Positions 33,025-41,850 of a DNA stretch of 64,000 nucleotides are shown piece after piece (within the stretch, counting starts at the first letter, position 1; each line of letters starts with the position of its first letter). This DNA is from Bacteroidales bacterium. GTDB taxonomy: Bacteria > Bacteroidota > Bacteroidia > Bacteroidales > UBA932. A program made the translations under genes and the position numbers. Under the pieces are notes generated by a model. It made no database searches and had not been told where the DNA came from. It saw only the letters and a list, made by a program, of their open reading frames with translations. The stretch covers positions 62,001-126,000 of the forward strand of contig JAFUWZ010000011.1 of assembly GCA_017471045.1 (NCBI GenBank). Direction: 5' to 3'.

Positions 33025-34221
33025 TTACCCGATGATGCCCAACTCCCGGAAGATACCGGTCAGCACGGAAACGGCCTCGTCCACCTGGGCGAGCGAATGG
33101 GTCGCCATCAGGGCGAAACGGATCAGCACGTCCGACTCCGGCACGGCCGGCGCGATCACGGGCGTGATGAAGACGCCTTTCTCGTAGGCCATCTTGACCA
33201 CCTTCATCGCCTTGACCGTATCGCGCACAAAGAGCGGGATGATCGGGGACTGGGTGTGGCCGATATCGAAACCGGCCGCACGGAAAGCCTCCTGCGCGTG
33301 GCGGGTAACCTCCCACAAGTGCTCCCGGCGCTCCGGCTCCCGGATCATGATGTCCAGCGCCGTGGAGGCGGCCGCCACCGCGGCGGGTGTCATCGAAGCG
33401 CTGAAGATCAGCGAACGGGAGTTGTGCTTGATGAAATCGATGACCGTATGGTCGCCGGCGATGAAGCCGCCCAGCGAGCCGAAACTCTTGGAGAAGGTGC
33501 CCATGATGAGGTCGGTCTCCTTCGTCAGCCCGAAATGGCTGGCCGTACCGGAACCGTTCTCGCCGATGACGCCGAGCGCATGCGCGTCATCCACCATCAC
33601 GGAGGCGTTGTACTTCCGGCACAGGGCCACGATTTCGGGCAGGCGCGCCAGGTCGCCCTCCATCGAGTAGATGCCGTCCACGACGATCAGCTTGTGAGCG
33701 GACCGGGGGGTGCCGCGGAGCCGGCGTTCCAGGACCGCCATGTCGTTGTGCGCGAACTTGCGCACATCACCGAATCCCAGCCGGCTTCCGTCGATGATGC
33801 AGGCGTGGTCCAGGGCATCCAGGAAGACGTAACCGCCCCGGGGAGAGAGGCAACTGACGACACCCAGGTTGACCTGGAATCCAGTGCTGTAGGTGACCGC
33901 CTCCTCCTTGCCGACGAAGCGGGCCAGCTTGGCCTCCAACTCTTCGTGGATATCCAGCGTCCCGTTGAGGAAACGGCTTCCGGAGCAGCTGGTGCCATAT
34001 TTTTCGATCGCCTTGATGGCGGCTTCCTTGAGGCGCGGATCGTCGGACAGACCCAGATAGGAGTTGGACCCGAACATCAGCACCTCGCGTCCGTCGGCCA
34101 TCTTGACGAGCGGATCCTGCCCGGATGAGATGGGACGGTAGTAGGGGTAAATACCCTGCGCCCGCACCTCGTCAGCGAGGGTATAGCGAGCGCATTGGTC
34201 TTTCAAAGTAATGTTTTTCAT
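33025..34221 (-). CDS. Serine palmitoyltransferase (alpha-oxoamine synthase)
   Basis: A 398-residue PLP enzyme. Motifs are GSNSYLGLSDDPRLKEAA, CSGSRFLNGTLDIHEELEA, DALDHACIIDGSRLG, VDGIYSMEGDLARLP, DDAHALGVIGENGSG and the PLP lysine Lys245 in GTFSKSFGSLGG. Length, N-terminus and the GTxSKSFGSLGG form match Bacteroidetes serine palmitoyltransferase, which condenses serine with acyl-CoA to start sphingolipid synthesis; the related KBL and AONS enzymes are less likely because no biotin or threonine genes are nearby. It starts directly after the uracil permease stop and precedes an SDR. Confidence 0.88.
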   Translation of the reverse strand: MKNITLKDQCARYTLADEVRAQGIYPYYRPISSGQDPLVKMADGREVLMFGSNSYLGLSDDPRLKEAAIKAIEKYGTSCSGSRFLNGTLDIHEELEAKLARFVGKEEAVTYSTGFQVNLGVVSCLSPRGGYVFLDALDHACIIDGSRLGFGDVRKFAHNDMAVLERRLRGTPRSAHKLIVVDGIYSMEGDLARLPEIVALCRKYNASVMVDDAHALGVIGENGSGTASHFGLTKETDLIMGTFSKSFGSLGGFIAGDHTVIDFIKHNSRSLIFSASMTPAAVAAASTALDIMIREPERREHLWEVTRHAQEAFRAAGFDIGHTQSPIIPLFVRDTVKAMKVVKMAYEKGVFITPVIAPAVPESDVLIRFALMATHSLAQVDEAVSVLTGIFRELGIIG

Positions 34222-35565
34222 CTATTTATGGTCAGGGTCGCCGAAATTGACGGCGGTGTCGCCTTCCTGGCGGGTGCCGAACTCATAGTCCTTGCCCGGC
34301 AGGATGGCATTGAGAATAATGCCCACCAGGGCCGCGACGGCCAGGCCGCTGAGACTGGTGAAGCCGATGGAGATCGCGTCGCCCGCGCCGTACTTGATGC
34401 CGATGGCGAGGACCAGGATCAGGGCGGCCACGATGACGTTGCGCGAATGGGTGAAGTCCACGCGGTTCTCGACAACGTTGCGTACGCCGACGGCGGAGAT
34501 CATACCGTAGAGGATCAGGGAGATGCCGCCGATCGTGGCGGCAGGCATCGAGCTGACGACCGCCGCAAACTTCGGGCTGAAGCTGAACAGGATCGCGAAC
34601 ACGGCCGCAATGCGGATCACGCGGGGATCGTACACCCGGGTCAGGTTCAGCACGCCGGTGTTTTCACCGTAGGTCGTGTTGGCGGGCGCGCCGAAGAGCG
34701 AAGCGAGCATCGTCGCAGCACCGTCGCCCATCAGGGTCCGGTGCAGGCCCGGATCTTCCAGATAATTGAGGCCGGACGTCGAGGAGATGGCGCAGATGTC
34801 GCCGATGTGCTCGACCATCGTAGCCAGCGCGATCGGCATGATCGTGAAGATGGCACCCCACACCAGGGACGGGTTGGAGCCCGGGAAGACGCTCAGGACC
34901 GTATCCTCTCCCTTGAAGGGGAGGCCGATCCAGGCCGCCTCGCGCACGGCGGAGAAGTCCACGTCGCCCAGGATGGCGGCGAACACATAGGACACCACGA
35001 CGCCCAGCAGGATCGGGACGATCTTGACCATGCCCCTGCCCCAGATGTTGCAGACGATGACGGTCACGATCGCGACGAGGGCGACCCACCAGTTGGCATT
35101 GCAGTTGGAGATGGCGCTGCCCGACAGGGTGAGGCCGATGGCGATGATAATCGGGCCCGTCACCACGGGCGGGAAGAAACGCATCACTTTCCGGATGCCG
35201 AAAGCCTTGATCAGGCCGGCCAGCACGAAATACAGCATCCCGGCGCAGAACACGCCCAGGCAGGCGTACGGCAGGGCCTGTGCGGCCGTCAGTCCGGACT
35301 TGGCGCCCATCTCGACCACGGCGGCATAACCGCCGAGGAAGGCGAAGGACGAGCCGAGGAAAGCCGGGACCTTGAACTTCGTGATCCAATGGAACAGGAG
35401 GGTGCCGAGACCGGCGAACAGCAGGGTCGCGGAGACGGACAGGCCGGTAATCGCAGGGACGAGGACCGTCGCTCCGAACATGGCGAACATGTGCTGGAGA
35501 CCGAGCACCGTCATCTTCCCGCCGCCCAGCTGACGAGCGTCATAAATTCCTTGAGGAGCAGCCAT
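34222..35565 (-). CDS. NCS2 uracil/xanthine permease (UraA-like)
   Basis: A 447-residue transporter with about 14 membrane segments. Family motifs are GLQHMFAMFGATVLVPAITG near the N-terminus, FLGSSFAFLGGYAAVVEMGA, VVTGPIIIAIGLTLSG, and the substrate-site motif MVEHIGDICAISSTSGLNYL, with the conserved Glu and a downstream FGAPANTTYGENTGV Glu. The NTTYGEN form is usual for uracil and xanthine carriers. It should import a base by proton symport. It is a different NCS2 branch from the AzgA-like permease at 11362. Its last base abuts the serine palmitoyltransferase start codon. Confidence 0.92.
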   Translation of the reverse strand: MAAPQGIYDARQLGGGKMTVLGLQHMFAMFGATVLVPAITGLSVSATLLFAGLGTLLFHWITKFKVPAFLGSSFAFLGGYAAVVEMGAKSGLTAAQALPYACLGVFCAGMLYFVLAGLIKAFGIRKVMRFFPPVVTGPIIIAIGLTLSGSAISNCNANWWVALVAIVTVIVCNIWGRGMVKIVPILLGVVVSYVFAAILGDVDFSAVREAAWIGLPFKGEDTVLSVFPGSNPSLVWGAIFTIMPIALATMVEHIGDICAISSTSGLNYLEDPGLHRTLMGDGAATMLASLFGAPANTTYGENTGVLNLTRVYDPRVIRIAAVFAILFSFSPKFAAVVSSMPAATIGGISLILYGMISAVGVRNVVENRVDFTHSRNVIVAALILVLAIGIKYGAGDAISIGFTSLSGLAVAALVGIILNAILPGKDYEFGTRQEGDTAVNFGDPDHK

Positions 35566-35604
35566 AATAAGACTCGTTTTTAGTTGACGTTCAAAGGAGA
35601 GTCG

Positions 35605-37842
35605 CTATTCGGCCGGCGCTTCCGCCGCTTCCGGTGCAGATTCGGCGGCCGCTTCTGCCGCAGCCTCGGGCGCCGCGGCGACTTCCTCGACCTGCGCCTT
35701 ATGGCGCGGCAGGCCGATGCAGCCCAGCTGGTCCGTGAAGTACAAGCAGCCGAACGCGACGATCAGCAGTGCGATCAGCCAGCGAAGGATCTTGCGCCAG
35801 AGAGGCGTCTTCTTCACGAAGGGATCGCCGCCCTTGACGATGGGATACTTCGCCACGCTGGTGAGGGTTTTGCCGAAGAGGATGTTGACGAGGACCTTGG
35901 AGTTGACGGCCCAGCCGTTGGCGTTGAGCACGGGACCCAGGTTGCGGCGGCGGAGCTTGCGCCAGGCGATGAAGCAGGCCGGGCCGGAGATGATCAGCAT
36001 GATCGCCGCGATGACCAGCAGCAGCTGCCACCACTTGAGCGCGAAGATGCCGCGGAACAGGGCGGCCAGGGCAACGCCCAGGGCGCCGACGGCCATGCCG
36101 ATCGCGGCGAAGATGCCGGCAAACTTGGCGATGTCGAAGGGTTGTTTGCCCGCGGCGGGCGCAGCCGGTACGCCGGCATCGGCGTTGGTCTGCAGCTTCG
36201 CGACAGCGGCGCTGTCCTTTTCGGCCGCATTCTTGTCGATCTTGTCAGAGACAAATTTCGCCAGCTTGCGGTAAGGGCTCCAGAACGCCTTCTTGATGCT
36301 GATCGGGTTCTCGACCACCTTGGTCACGACGGCATCCCAGTCCAGGCCGTTGCGGTCATAGAAGAGGGCGTTCTTGCCCGGACGCAGGTCGTCGGTGTCC
36401 CCGGCGGTCATCGCGGCCACGACATTCATCGTCTTGCCCGTCGCTTTCTGCGTGCAGGTGCAGTAGATCAGGAACATGTTGCTCAGGCCGGCCATGTCGC
36501 CATGCTGGCCCATGTCCTCGACCCGGACGCAGAAGTTGCAGCAGCGCTCGTCGATGTAGAGCTTGCCGGCCTCGAAGATGGCCGTCGGCTTCCCGTCACG
36601 GGAGTAGTATTCGGAGAAATTGACGTAGTTGCGCAGCAGGCGGTAGAAATCACGGTACAGGTGCGTGAGTTTGTCCACGGCATCGATCCCGGCCGCTTCC
36701 TCCTCGAGGGCCTTGTCCTCGGCGATAAGGGCGAGCAGCGCTTCCTTCTGGCCGGCGGCGAGCAGGGCGCGGATGCATTCGCCGCCCAGCGGCTCGACCT
36801 CGGAGCCCTTCTTGGCGTCCATCCAGGACGTGTAGGGCGCAAACTTGGCCAGGATGGCCTTCCATTCGGCTTCGGTGAGGGTGTCTTTCCCTTCGGGGAA
36901 ATCCTTGTCGAGGACCAGGGTCTTGAGGGTCCCGAACGCAGCCTGCCAGGCCGGGTTGAGGGCCTTCAGCGGCAGGACGCTCTCCTTCTCGGGACGGGCC
37001 AGCGGGTAGGTCGCGATCTCCGCTTCATTGGCGACCAGATCGGTCCCGCTGATGGCGCTGACCTTCTCCACGGACACGTCCAGGGCGTCGGATACGGCCT
37101 CGTCGAAGTTGATGAGCTTGCAGCGCATAAAATAATCCGCGACCTTGTCCTTGACGGCGTTGACCGCATCCAGGGCGGCGGAAGTGTCGTCGCCGTAGGG
37201 GCGGACAGCATCCAGGTCGGCTTCGGCGGCATCCAGCCACGCGGCATAGTCGGCCAGGGCGGCATAGAACTGCTCCACGAGGTCGGCGTCCACGCCCGGC
37301 TCGCCGCTGCGGTCGGTCTTAGACCCGACGGTCCCCACGATGGTCTCGATCGTCTTCTTAAGCGCCTCGTCGTCGGTGGAAGCGGGCGTGACGATGCCGT
37401 CGCCGTTGAGCTTGGTCTTGGCGAAGATCGCGACGCTGTCGGAGGTGTCGGCGACACTGATGCTGTCCTTCTCAAGACCGAGATTGGAGAGGATCTGGCG
37501 GGCCGAATCATAGAGCTTCTTGCCGGCTTCGCACCCGGTATTGATCTGGTCAAGCGGGATCGTGTCTTCCCCCTTGAGGATGGCATCCCTGTCTTTCAGG
37601 ACGGAGGTCAGCCACTCGGCGGCGGCGACCATCTCTCCGACCCGGATCTTGCCGTCGGCGTCCGTGTCGATCATCGAGAGGGTCTTCCCGTCAAACTCAA
37701 GGCCACCCACCGGGCAGCTCAGGACGGTCCATTTTTTTTGGTCCAGTTCGCCGAGATGGGCGATGTCCTCGCCGCTGGTGATCTGGACGCGGGTGACGCC
37801 TCCGAGGGAGACGTATTTCCAATCGTAGGGTTTGTTGGCCAT
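35605..37842 (-). CDS. Large EF-hand-containing membrane protein of unknown function
   Basis: A 745-residue protein with no signal peptide. Residues 59-70 (DTDADGKIRVGE) form a perfect EF-hand loop (Asp 1, 3, 5 and Glu 12); a weaker one (NGDGIVTPASTDD) lies near 170. A long acidic helical region runs to about 590, with a Cys-rich IDERCCNFCVR and IYCTCTQKATGKTMN. Three hydrophobic segments follow (about 605-630, 640-665 and 705-725), then a low-complexity tail of Ala/Glu (about 715-745). Much of the protein should be cytosolic. I do not recognise a family; similar proteins occur in Bacteroidetes but are uncharacterised. Confidence 0.72.
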   Translation of the reverse strand: MANKPYDWKYVSLGGVTRVQITSGEDIAHLGELDQKKWTVLSCPVGGLEFDGKTLSMIDTDADGKIRVGEMVAAAEWLTSVLKDRDAILKGEDTIPLDQINTGCEAGKKLYDSARQILSNLGLEKDSISVADTSDSVAIFAKTKLNGDGIVTPASTDDEALKKTIETIVGTVGSKTDRSGEPGVDADLVEQFYAALADYAAWLDAAEADLDAVRPYGDDTSAALDAVNAVKDKVADYFMRCKLINFDEAVSDALDVSVEKVSAISGTDLVANEAEIATYPLARPEKESVLPLKALNPAWQAAFGTLKTLVLDKDFPEGKDTLTEAEWKAILAKFAPYTSWMDAKKGSEVEPLGGECIRALLAAGQKEALLALIAEDKALEEEAAGIDAVDKLTHLYRDFYRLLRNYVNFSEYYSRDGKPTAIFEAGKLYIDERCCNFCVRVEDMGQHGDMAGLSNMFLIYCTCTQKATGKTMNVVAAMTAGDTDDLRPGKNALFYDRNGLDWDAVVTKVVENPISIKKAFWSPYRKLAKFVSDKIDKNAAEKDSAAVAKLQTNADAGVPAAPAAGKQPFDIAKFAGIFAAIGMAVGALGVALAALFRGIFALKWWQLLLVIAAIMLIISGPACFIAWRKLRRRNLGPVLNANGWAVNSKVLVNILFGKTLTSVAKYPIVKGGDPFVKKTPLWRKILRWLIALLIVAFGCLYFTDQLGCIGLPRHKAQVEEVAAAPEAAAEAAAESAPEAAEAPAE

Positions 37843-37901
37843 AGGTGTTAGATTTTATTCCGTTAAATATAAATATTTTTTTTCACTTTCATTCACTTTT
37901 T

Positions 37902-38750
37902 TCAAGGGAGACGACGGATCTCCGCGCTCGGCGGACAGCCGAAGGCCTCCTTGTAGGCCCGCGAAAAATAGGACAGGTTGCCGAATCCCGCGTCCGCCAT
38001 CGCATCCTGGACGTGTCTCGACCCGCCACGGAGCAAGTCGCGGGCCAGTTCCAGACGCTTGCGGATCAGCCACTTCTGTGGAGGAGTCCCGAAAATGCGC
38101 CGGAAATCCCGGTTGAACGCAGACAGGCTCCGGCCTGTGTAGTTGGCAAAGTCAAGCAACGAGAGCTCCAGGCAGAAGTTTTCCTCCATGAATGCCTTCA
38201 GGTCGATCTTCCAGCGGCTGGTAAAGTCAAAGAGGGAAGCATAGATGTTCCCGTCGGTCTTCAGCAGGCAGCGCAGTCCCTCCGTCTTCTTCATGTCCGC
38301 CCACTCCCGGTCCGGTTGCTCGTCCGACCAGAAATAGGGCAGCAGCGACTGGAAGAGGCCCGTCACGTCCGGCCGCGAGGGGATCCTGCGCAGCGGACTC
38401 TCGGAACGGACGGCGCCGGAGGGGATTTTTCCGGACCGCGAGCGGCGGTAATAATCCAGCAGGAACTGCCGTTCGAAAGTCATCGTCACGGCCTTGTAGG
38501 GCGTACCGTCCGCGCTGCAGGATTTGGAAAGCAGGAGCTTGCAGTCCTTTCGGACGAAAATGCACTCTCCCGGCCCGAGACGGATCGTCCGCTCCGGCCC
38601 GGAAATCTCCAGCGCGCCTCCGATCAGGTAGATCAGCGCATGGTCCCGCAGCATAAACTGCTCCCGCAGCGTCTCATCGTGGATGCAGGAGAAAGAGATG
38701 CCGTGGTACTCCAAGACCCGGGACTGTCGGTAGGTTGGCATGGTCAGCAA
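37902..38750 (-). CDS. AraC family transcriptional regulator
   Basis: A 282-residue protein. The C-terminal part has two helix-turn-helix units: LSLLDFANYTGRSLSAFNRD and HVQDAMADAGFGNLSYFSRA, ending YKEAFGCPPSAE, the AraC signature. The N-terminal half resembles a cupin-like sensor (LIYLIGGALEISGP, RLGPGECIFVRKD). The ligand is unknown. It is divergent from the TonB receptor gene across 75 bases that contain -7 elements for both, so it probably controls that receptor and itself. The start MLTMPTY is the longest; MPTYRQS three codons later also fits. Confidence 0.88.
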   Translation of the reverse strand: MLTMPTYRQSRVLEYHGISFSCIHDETLREQFMLRDHALIYLIGGALEISGPERTIRLGPGECIFVRKDCKLLLSKSCSADGTPYKAVTMTFERQFLLDYYRRSRSGKIPSGAVRSESPLRRIPSRPDVTGLFQSLLPYFWSDEQPDREWADMKKTEGLRCLLKTDGNIYASLFDFTSRWKIDLKAFMEENFCLELSLLDFANYTGRSLSAFNRDFRRIFGTPPQKWLIRKRLELARDLLRGGSRHVQDAMADAGFGNLSYFSRAYKEAFGCPPSAEIRRLP

Positions 38751-38769
38751 AACGATTTGGTACGTACAG

Positions 38770-38802
38770 CAAAGTTAGTATAAGTTTTCCATTGTTCCTT
38801 TG
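38770..38802. promoter_or_regulatory. Divergent promoters of the AraC regulator and TonB receptor
   Basis: TAACTTTG on the minus strand (38777 to 38770) is a perfect -7 element 19 bases upstream of the AraC start. TTCCTTTG on the plus strand (38795-38802) is a near match 23 bases before the receptor ATG. Confidence 0.5.
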
Positions 38803-38825
38803 TAACTGAAAAAAAGTTGATGCAT

Positions 38826-40700
38826 ATGAAACGGATATTCCTTATTTCCAGCGGTCTGGCCCTTTGCTCCGCGCTCCTTGCCGCGACCCACGGCCCGGAT
38901 CCCGCTGACCGCGGCGACACCCTCCGCACCTCGGTCGTCACCGGCACCCGCGTCTCAATGCTCCGGGACCAGGTCCCCGCACCGATCAGCGTCGTCGGGC
39001 GGCAGACCCTCGGACAGTCCGATGAAAACGTCCTGATGCCCAGCCTGATGGAGCAGGTCCCGGGGCTCTTTGTCACTTCGCGCGGCGTGACCGGCTACGG
39101 CGTCTCGGGCGGCGCGGCCGGCGCCATTTCGCTGCGCGGCTTCGGCGCGGGCAACGGCCGGGTCGCCATCCTGATCGACGGACATCCACAGTTCGAGTCC
39201 ATCTACGGCCATCCCGTCGCCGACGAATACTTTGCCGCCAACGCAGCCCGCGTGGAAGTTTCGCGCGGAGCAGCCTCCGTCCTGTACGGATCCAATGCGA
39301 TGGGCGGCGCCATCAACATCATCACACGCCAGCCCGTCCGGGACGGGAACGAGCTGGGCGTCAAGCTGATGGGCGGATCCTACGGCACCTGGCGCGGCCA
39401 TGTGAGCGAGGCGTACCGTCACGGCCGCTTCACCCTGCTCACTACGCTGAGCGCCGACCGGACCGCCGGACACCGCGACAACTCCGCTTTCCGCTCCCTC
39501 GGCGGTATGTTCAACGCCGGCTACCAGATCAACGACGTGTGGAAGGCCTCAGCCCGGCTCAGCCTGTCGGATGCCTATTCGGAGAATCCCGGCACCGTCG
39601 CCGAACCGATGTTCGACGGCACGGCCCGCACCACCCGCAGCATGGCGGGCGTATCCCTGGACAACCGGACCGGGCGCAGCAGCGGCACCATCGACCTCTT
39701 CTACAACTGGGGCGACCACCTCATCAATGACGGGCACACCGCCGACAAAGCGCCCCAGGAGTATCTTTTCCACGGTACGGATTTCACCGCCGGCCTGACC
39801 GCCTACCAGACTTTCGGCCTCTGGGAGGGGAACGACCTCACCGCCGGGCTGGACTACCTCTACTACGGCGGTCATGCCTTCCGCAATCCCGTCACGGAGG
39901 TCTATGCGAACCACCGGCACCTCAACGAAGAAGCCCTCTACCTGCTGGACAAGCAGGCGTTCGGGCCCTTCCTCGTCAGCGCAGGCCTGCGACTGGACCG
40001 CCACAGCGCCTACGGCGTGGAATGGATCCCGCAGCTGGGCGCCAGCTGGACCCCTGCGACCGGTACGACGGTCAAGCTGTCCGCCTCCAAGGGCTTCCGT
40101 ATGCCCAACATGCGCGAACTGTACATGTACGCCGTGGCCAATGAAGCCCTCCTTCCGGAAAAGGCCTGGAGCTATGACCTGACCGTCGGGCAGCATCTGC
40201 TGGACGGCCGTCTCAACCTTGAGGCCAGCGCCTTCCACACCCGGGGCAGCAACATCATCGAAGTCAATGTCGTGGACGGCATCCGGCAGAACCGCAACGT
40301 CGGTGCCTTTGCCAACACCGGTGCGGAATTCGCCGCCGACTGGCGGATCGCCCGTCCGCTCCTGCTCAACGCCAACTACAGCTACCTCCACATGGACACG
40401 ATCTACACCGGCGCCCCCGTCCACAAAGCCTGGCTCGGCGCCCGCTGGACGCCCGGCCGCTGGTCCGTGGACCTGGGAGCGATGGGGATCGCCGGCCTGT
40501 ACCTTACGACGGGAGAGAATGCCCGCACGGCCGATTACATCGACCTCAAGCTGCGCGTCGCCTTCCGGATCCGGGACGGATTCGAGCTCTTCGTGCGCGG
40601 CACCAACCTCCTCAACCGGCAGTATGAGACGATGGACGGCTTCCCCGAGCCCGGCATCGTCGCCCTCGGCGGCCTCTCCTGGTCCGTGGCATCCAAGTGA
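38826..40700 (+). CDS. TonB-dependent outer-membrane receptor
   Basis: About 624 residues. The start MKRIFLISSGLALCSALLAA gives a clear signal peptide; in-frame ATG and TTG codons just upstream are alternatives. A TonB-box-like stretch (TLRTSVVTGTRVSMLRDQVP) leads to the plug (LMEQVPGLFVTSRGVTGYGV, AISLRGFGAGNGRVAILIDG, GAASVLYGSNAMGGAINIIT), then a barrel with the motif SASKGFRMPNMRELYMYAVA and a C-terminal NLLNRQYETMDGFPEPG. The size and plug resemble siderophore/cobalamin-type receptors rather than SusC (no N-terminal extension). The ligand cannot be read. It is divergent from an AraC regulator and has its own terminator. Confidence 0.9.
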   Translation: MKRIFLISSGLALCSALLAATHGPDPADRGDTLRTSVVTGTRVSMLRDQVPAPISVVGRQTLGQSDENVLMPSLMEQVPGLFVTSRGVTGYGVSGGAAGAISLRGFGAGNGRVAILIDGHPQFESIYGHPVADEYFAANAARVEVSRGAASVLYGSNAMGGAINIITRQPVRDGNELGVKLMGGSYGTWRGHVSEAYRHGRFTLLTTLSADRTAGHRDNSAFRSLGGMFNAGYQINDVWKASARLSLSDAYSENPGTVAEPMFDGTARTTRSMAGVSLDNRTGRSSGTIDLFYNWGDHLINDGHTADKAPQEYLFHGTDFTAGLTAYQTFGLWEGNDLTAGLDYLYYGGHAFRNPVTEVYANHRHLNEEALYLLDKQAFGPFLVSAGLRLDRHSAYGVEWIPQLGASWTPATGTTVKLSASKGFRMPNMRELYMYAVANEALLPEKAWSYDLTVGQHLLDGRLNLEASAFHTRGSNIIEVNVVDGIRQNRNVGAFANTGAEFAADWRIARPLLLNANYSYLHMDTIYTGAPVHKAWLGARWTPGRWSVDLGAMGIAGLYLTTGENARTADYIDLKLRVAFRIRDGFELFVRGTNLLNRQYETMDGFPEPGIVALGGLSWSVASK

Positions 40701-40721
40701 CTTATACTTAGCAATATAAGT

Positions 40722-40757
40722 AGTATGACGGGGGTCTGCTTTAGGCCCCCGTCATAC
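40722..40757 (+). terminator. Strong hairpin after the TonB receptor
   Basis: The stem AGTATGACGGGGG/CCCCCGTCATACT is perfect over 13 bases with a short loop (tctgctttagg), followed by atatattt. A small AT-rich inverted repeat (cttata...tataag) lies just upstream. Confidence 0.8.
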
Positions 40758-40799
40758 TATATATTTCTCTCTGGAACAATTATTTAGCTGCCACGGCGA

Positions 40800-41795
40800 T
40801 CATTTTGCGCGGGAGACGAGGCGGTCGGCGAAGTCGCGCAGGCGGTCAAAGGCTGTCGTCCCGGGAAGGCCCAGGCCGGCATCCAGTCCGGAAATGGCAT
40901 CGAGGGCCAAATCGCTAAGGCGACGCACTTCCCCGCGGGCGTCTTCCCCGACGCCGAGGGCATCATAGATCGCGCGCACCGCCGCGATCTTGGCAACCCG
41001 CTCATCAGCCGAACCGACCGGCAGCGCCAGGGCATTCTGCAATGCTTCCTGACGCCGGATCTTCTCCTGGGCGCGGGTCAGCAGCCAGCTTTTTTTGTTG
41101 AGGACGATATCCCCGCCGATCGGTTTGCCAAAGACAGCGGCATCGCCGTACGTGTCCAGATAGTCGTCCGCGACCTGGAAGGCCAGTCCGAGCTGGTACC
41201 CATACTCGTACAGCCGGTCCGCCACATCCGGACCCGCCCCCCCGATCAGGGCGCCCATCTGCGCCGCACAGGCGATCAGCACGCCGGTCTTGAGCCCGAT
41301 CATCCGCATGTAATCCGCCATCGGGACCTGCGGCAGATCCTCGAAGTCCATGTCCAGCTGCTGGCCTTCGCACACCTCGGCGGCCGTCTTGGTAAACAGC
41401 GCAAGGACGGGGCCCAGGGCTTCAGCCGGTGCCTGGGCCACACGCCGGTATGAGTCGATGCACATCACATCTCCGGAGAGGATGGCCGTGTCTTCGTCCC
41501 ACTTCTTCCAGACCGTATCGCAGCCGCGCCGCATCGGGGAACGGTCCATGATGTCGTCATGGATGAGCGTGAAGGTGTGGAACACTTCCAGCCCGGCGGC
41601 CGGCCCCAGGACGGAGGGTTCCAGGGTGTCCCGCAACAGCGAATAAGTCAGCAGGCAAAGCTTCGGCCGGAGACGCTTGCCACCGATCGCGATCATATAG
41701 CGGAGCGGGTCGTAGAGCCCGGCGGGCTCCCGGGGAAATTCGATGTCTGCGAAAAGGGTGGCGATGGCCTGGTCCAGGATGTGTTCTTCAATCAT
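40800..41795 (-). CDS. Polyprenyl synthetase (geranylgeranyl/farnesyl diphosphate synthase type)
   Basis: A 331-residue trans-prenyltransferase. The start MIEEHILDQAIATLFADIEF is preferred over an upstream Met-rich frame because it fits the family N-terminus and lies behind a good promoter. Motifs are GKRLRPKLCLLTYSLL, first Asp-rich DDIMDRSPMRRG, VCEGQQLDMDFED, LGLAFQVADDYLD (second Asp-rich) and GKPIGGDIVLNKKSWL. It condenses isoprenyl diphosphates for quinones or undecaprenol precursors; chain length is not readable. It is divergent from rsgA with overlapping mirror-image promoters. Confidence 0.92.
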   Translation of the reverse strand: MIEEHILDQAIATLFADIEFPREPAGLYDPLRYMIAIGGKRLRPKLCLLTYSLLRDTLEPSVLGPAAGLEVFHTFTLIHDDIMDRSPMRRGCDTVWKKWDEDTAILSGDVMCIDSYRRVAQAPAEALGPVLALFTKTAAEVCEGQQLDMDFEDLPQVPMADYMRMIGLKTGVLIACAAQMGALIGGAGPDVADRLYEYGYQLGLAFQVADDYLDTYGDAAVFGKPIGGDIVLNKKSWLLTRAQEKIRRQEALQNALALPVGSADERVAKIAAVRAIYDALGVGEDARGEVRRLSDLALDAISGLDAGLGLPGTTAFDRLRDFADRLVSRAK

Positions 41796-41812
41796 GGCGA
41801 ATGGGGATGTTT

Positions 41813-41847
41813 GTGCAAAGATAAGCAGAAAACTTCTATCTTTGCAC
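41813..41847. promoter_or_regulatory. Mirror-image divergent promoters of the polyprenyl synthase and rsgA
   Basis: A perfect 11-base inverted repeat (GTGCAAAGATA at 41813-41823, TATCTTTGCAC at 41837-41847) is made by two TATCTTTG -7 elements pointing apart with a 13-base spacer. The plus start would fall at about 41849-41851, at the rsgA ATG itself; the minus leader would be about 15 bases. Confidence 0.6.
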
Positions 41848-41850
41848 GGT

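Noticed and set aside
40701..40720. Small inverted repeat cttatacttagcaatataag
   Set aside because: The arms are only six AT-rich bases; the strong terminator is the next hairpin.
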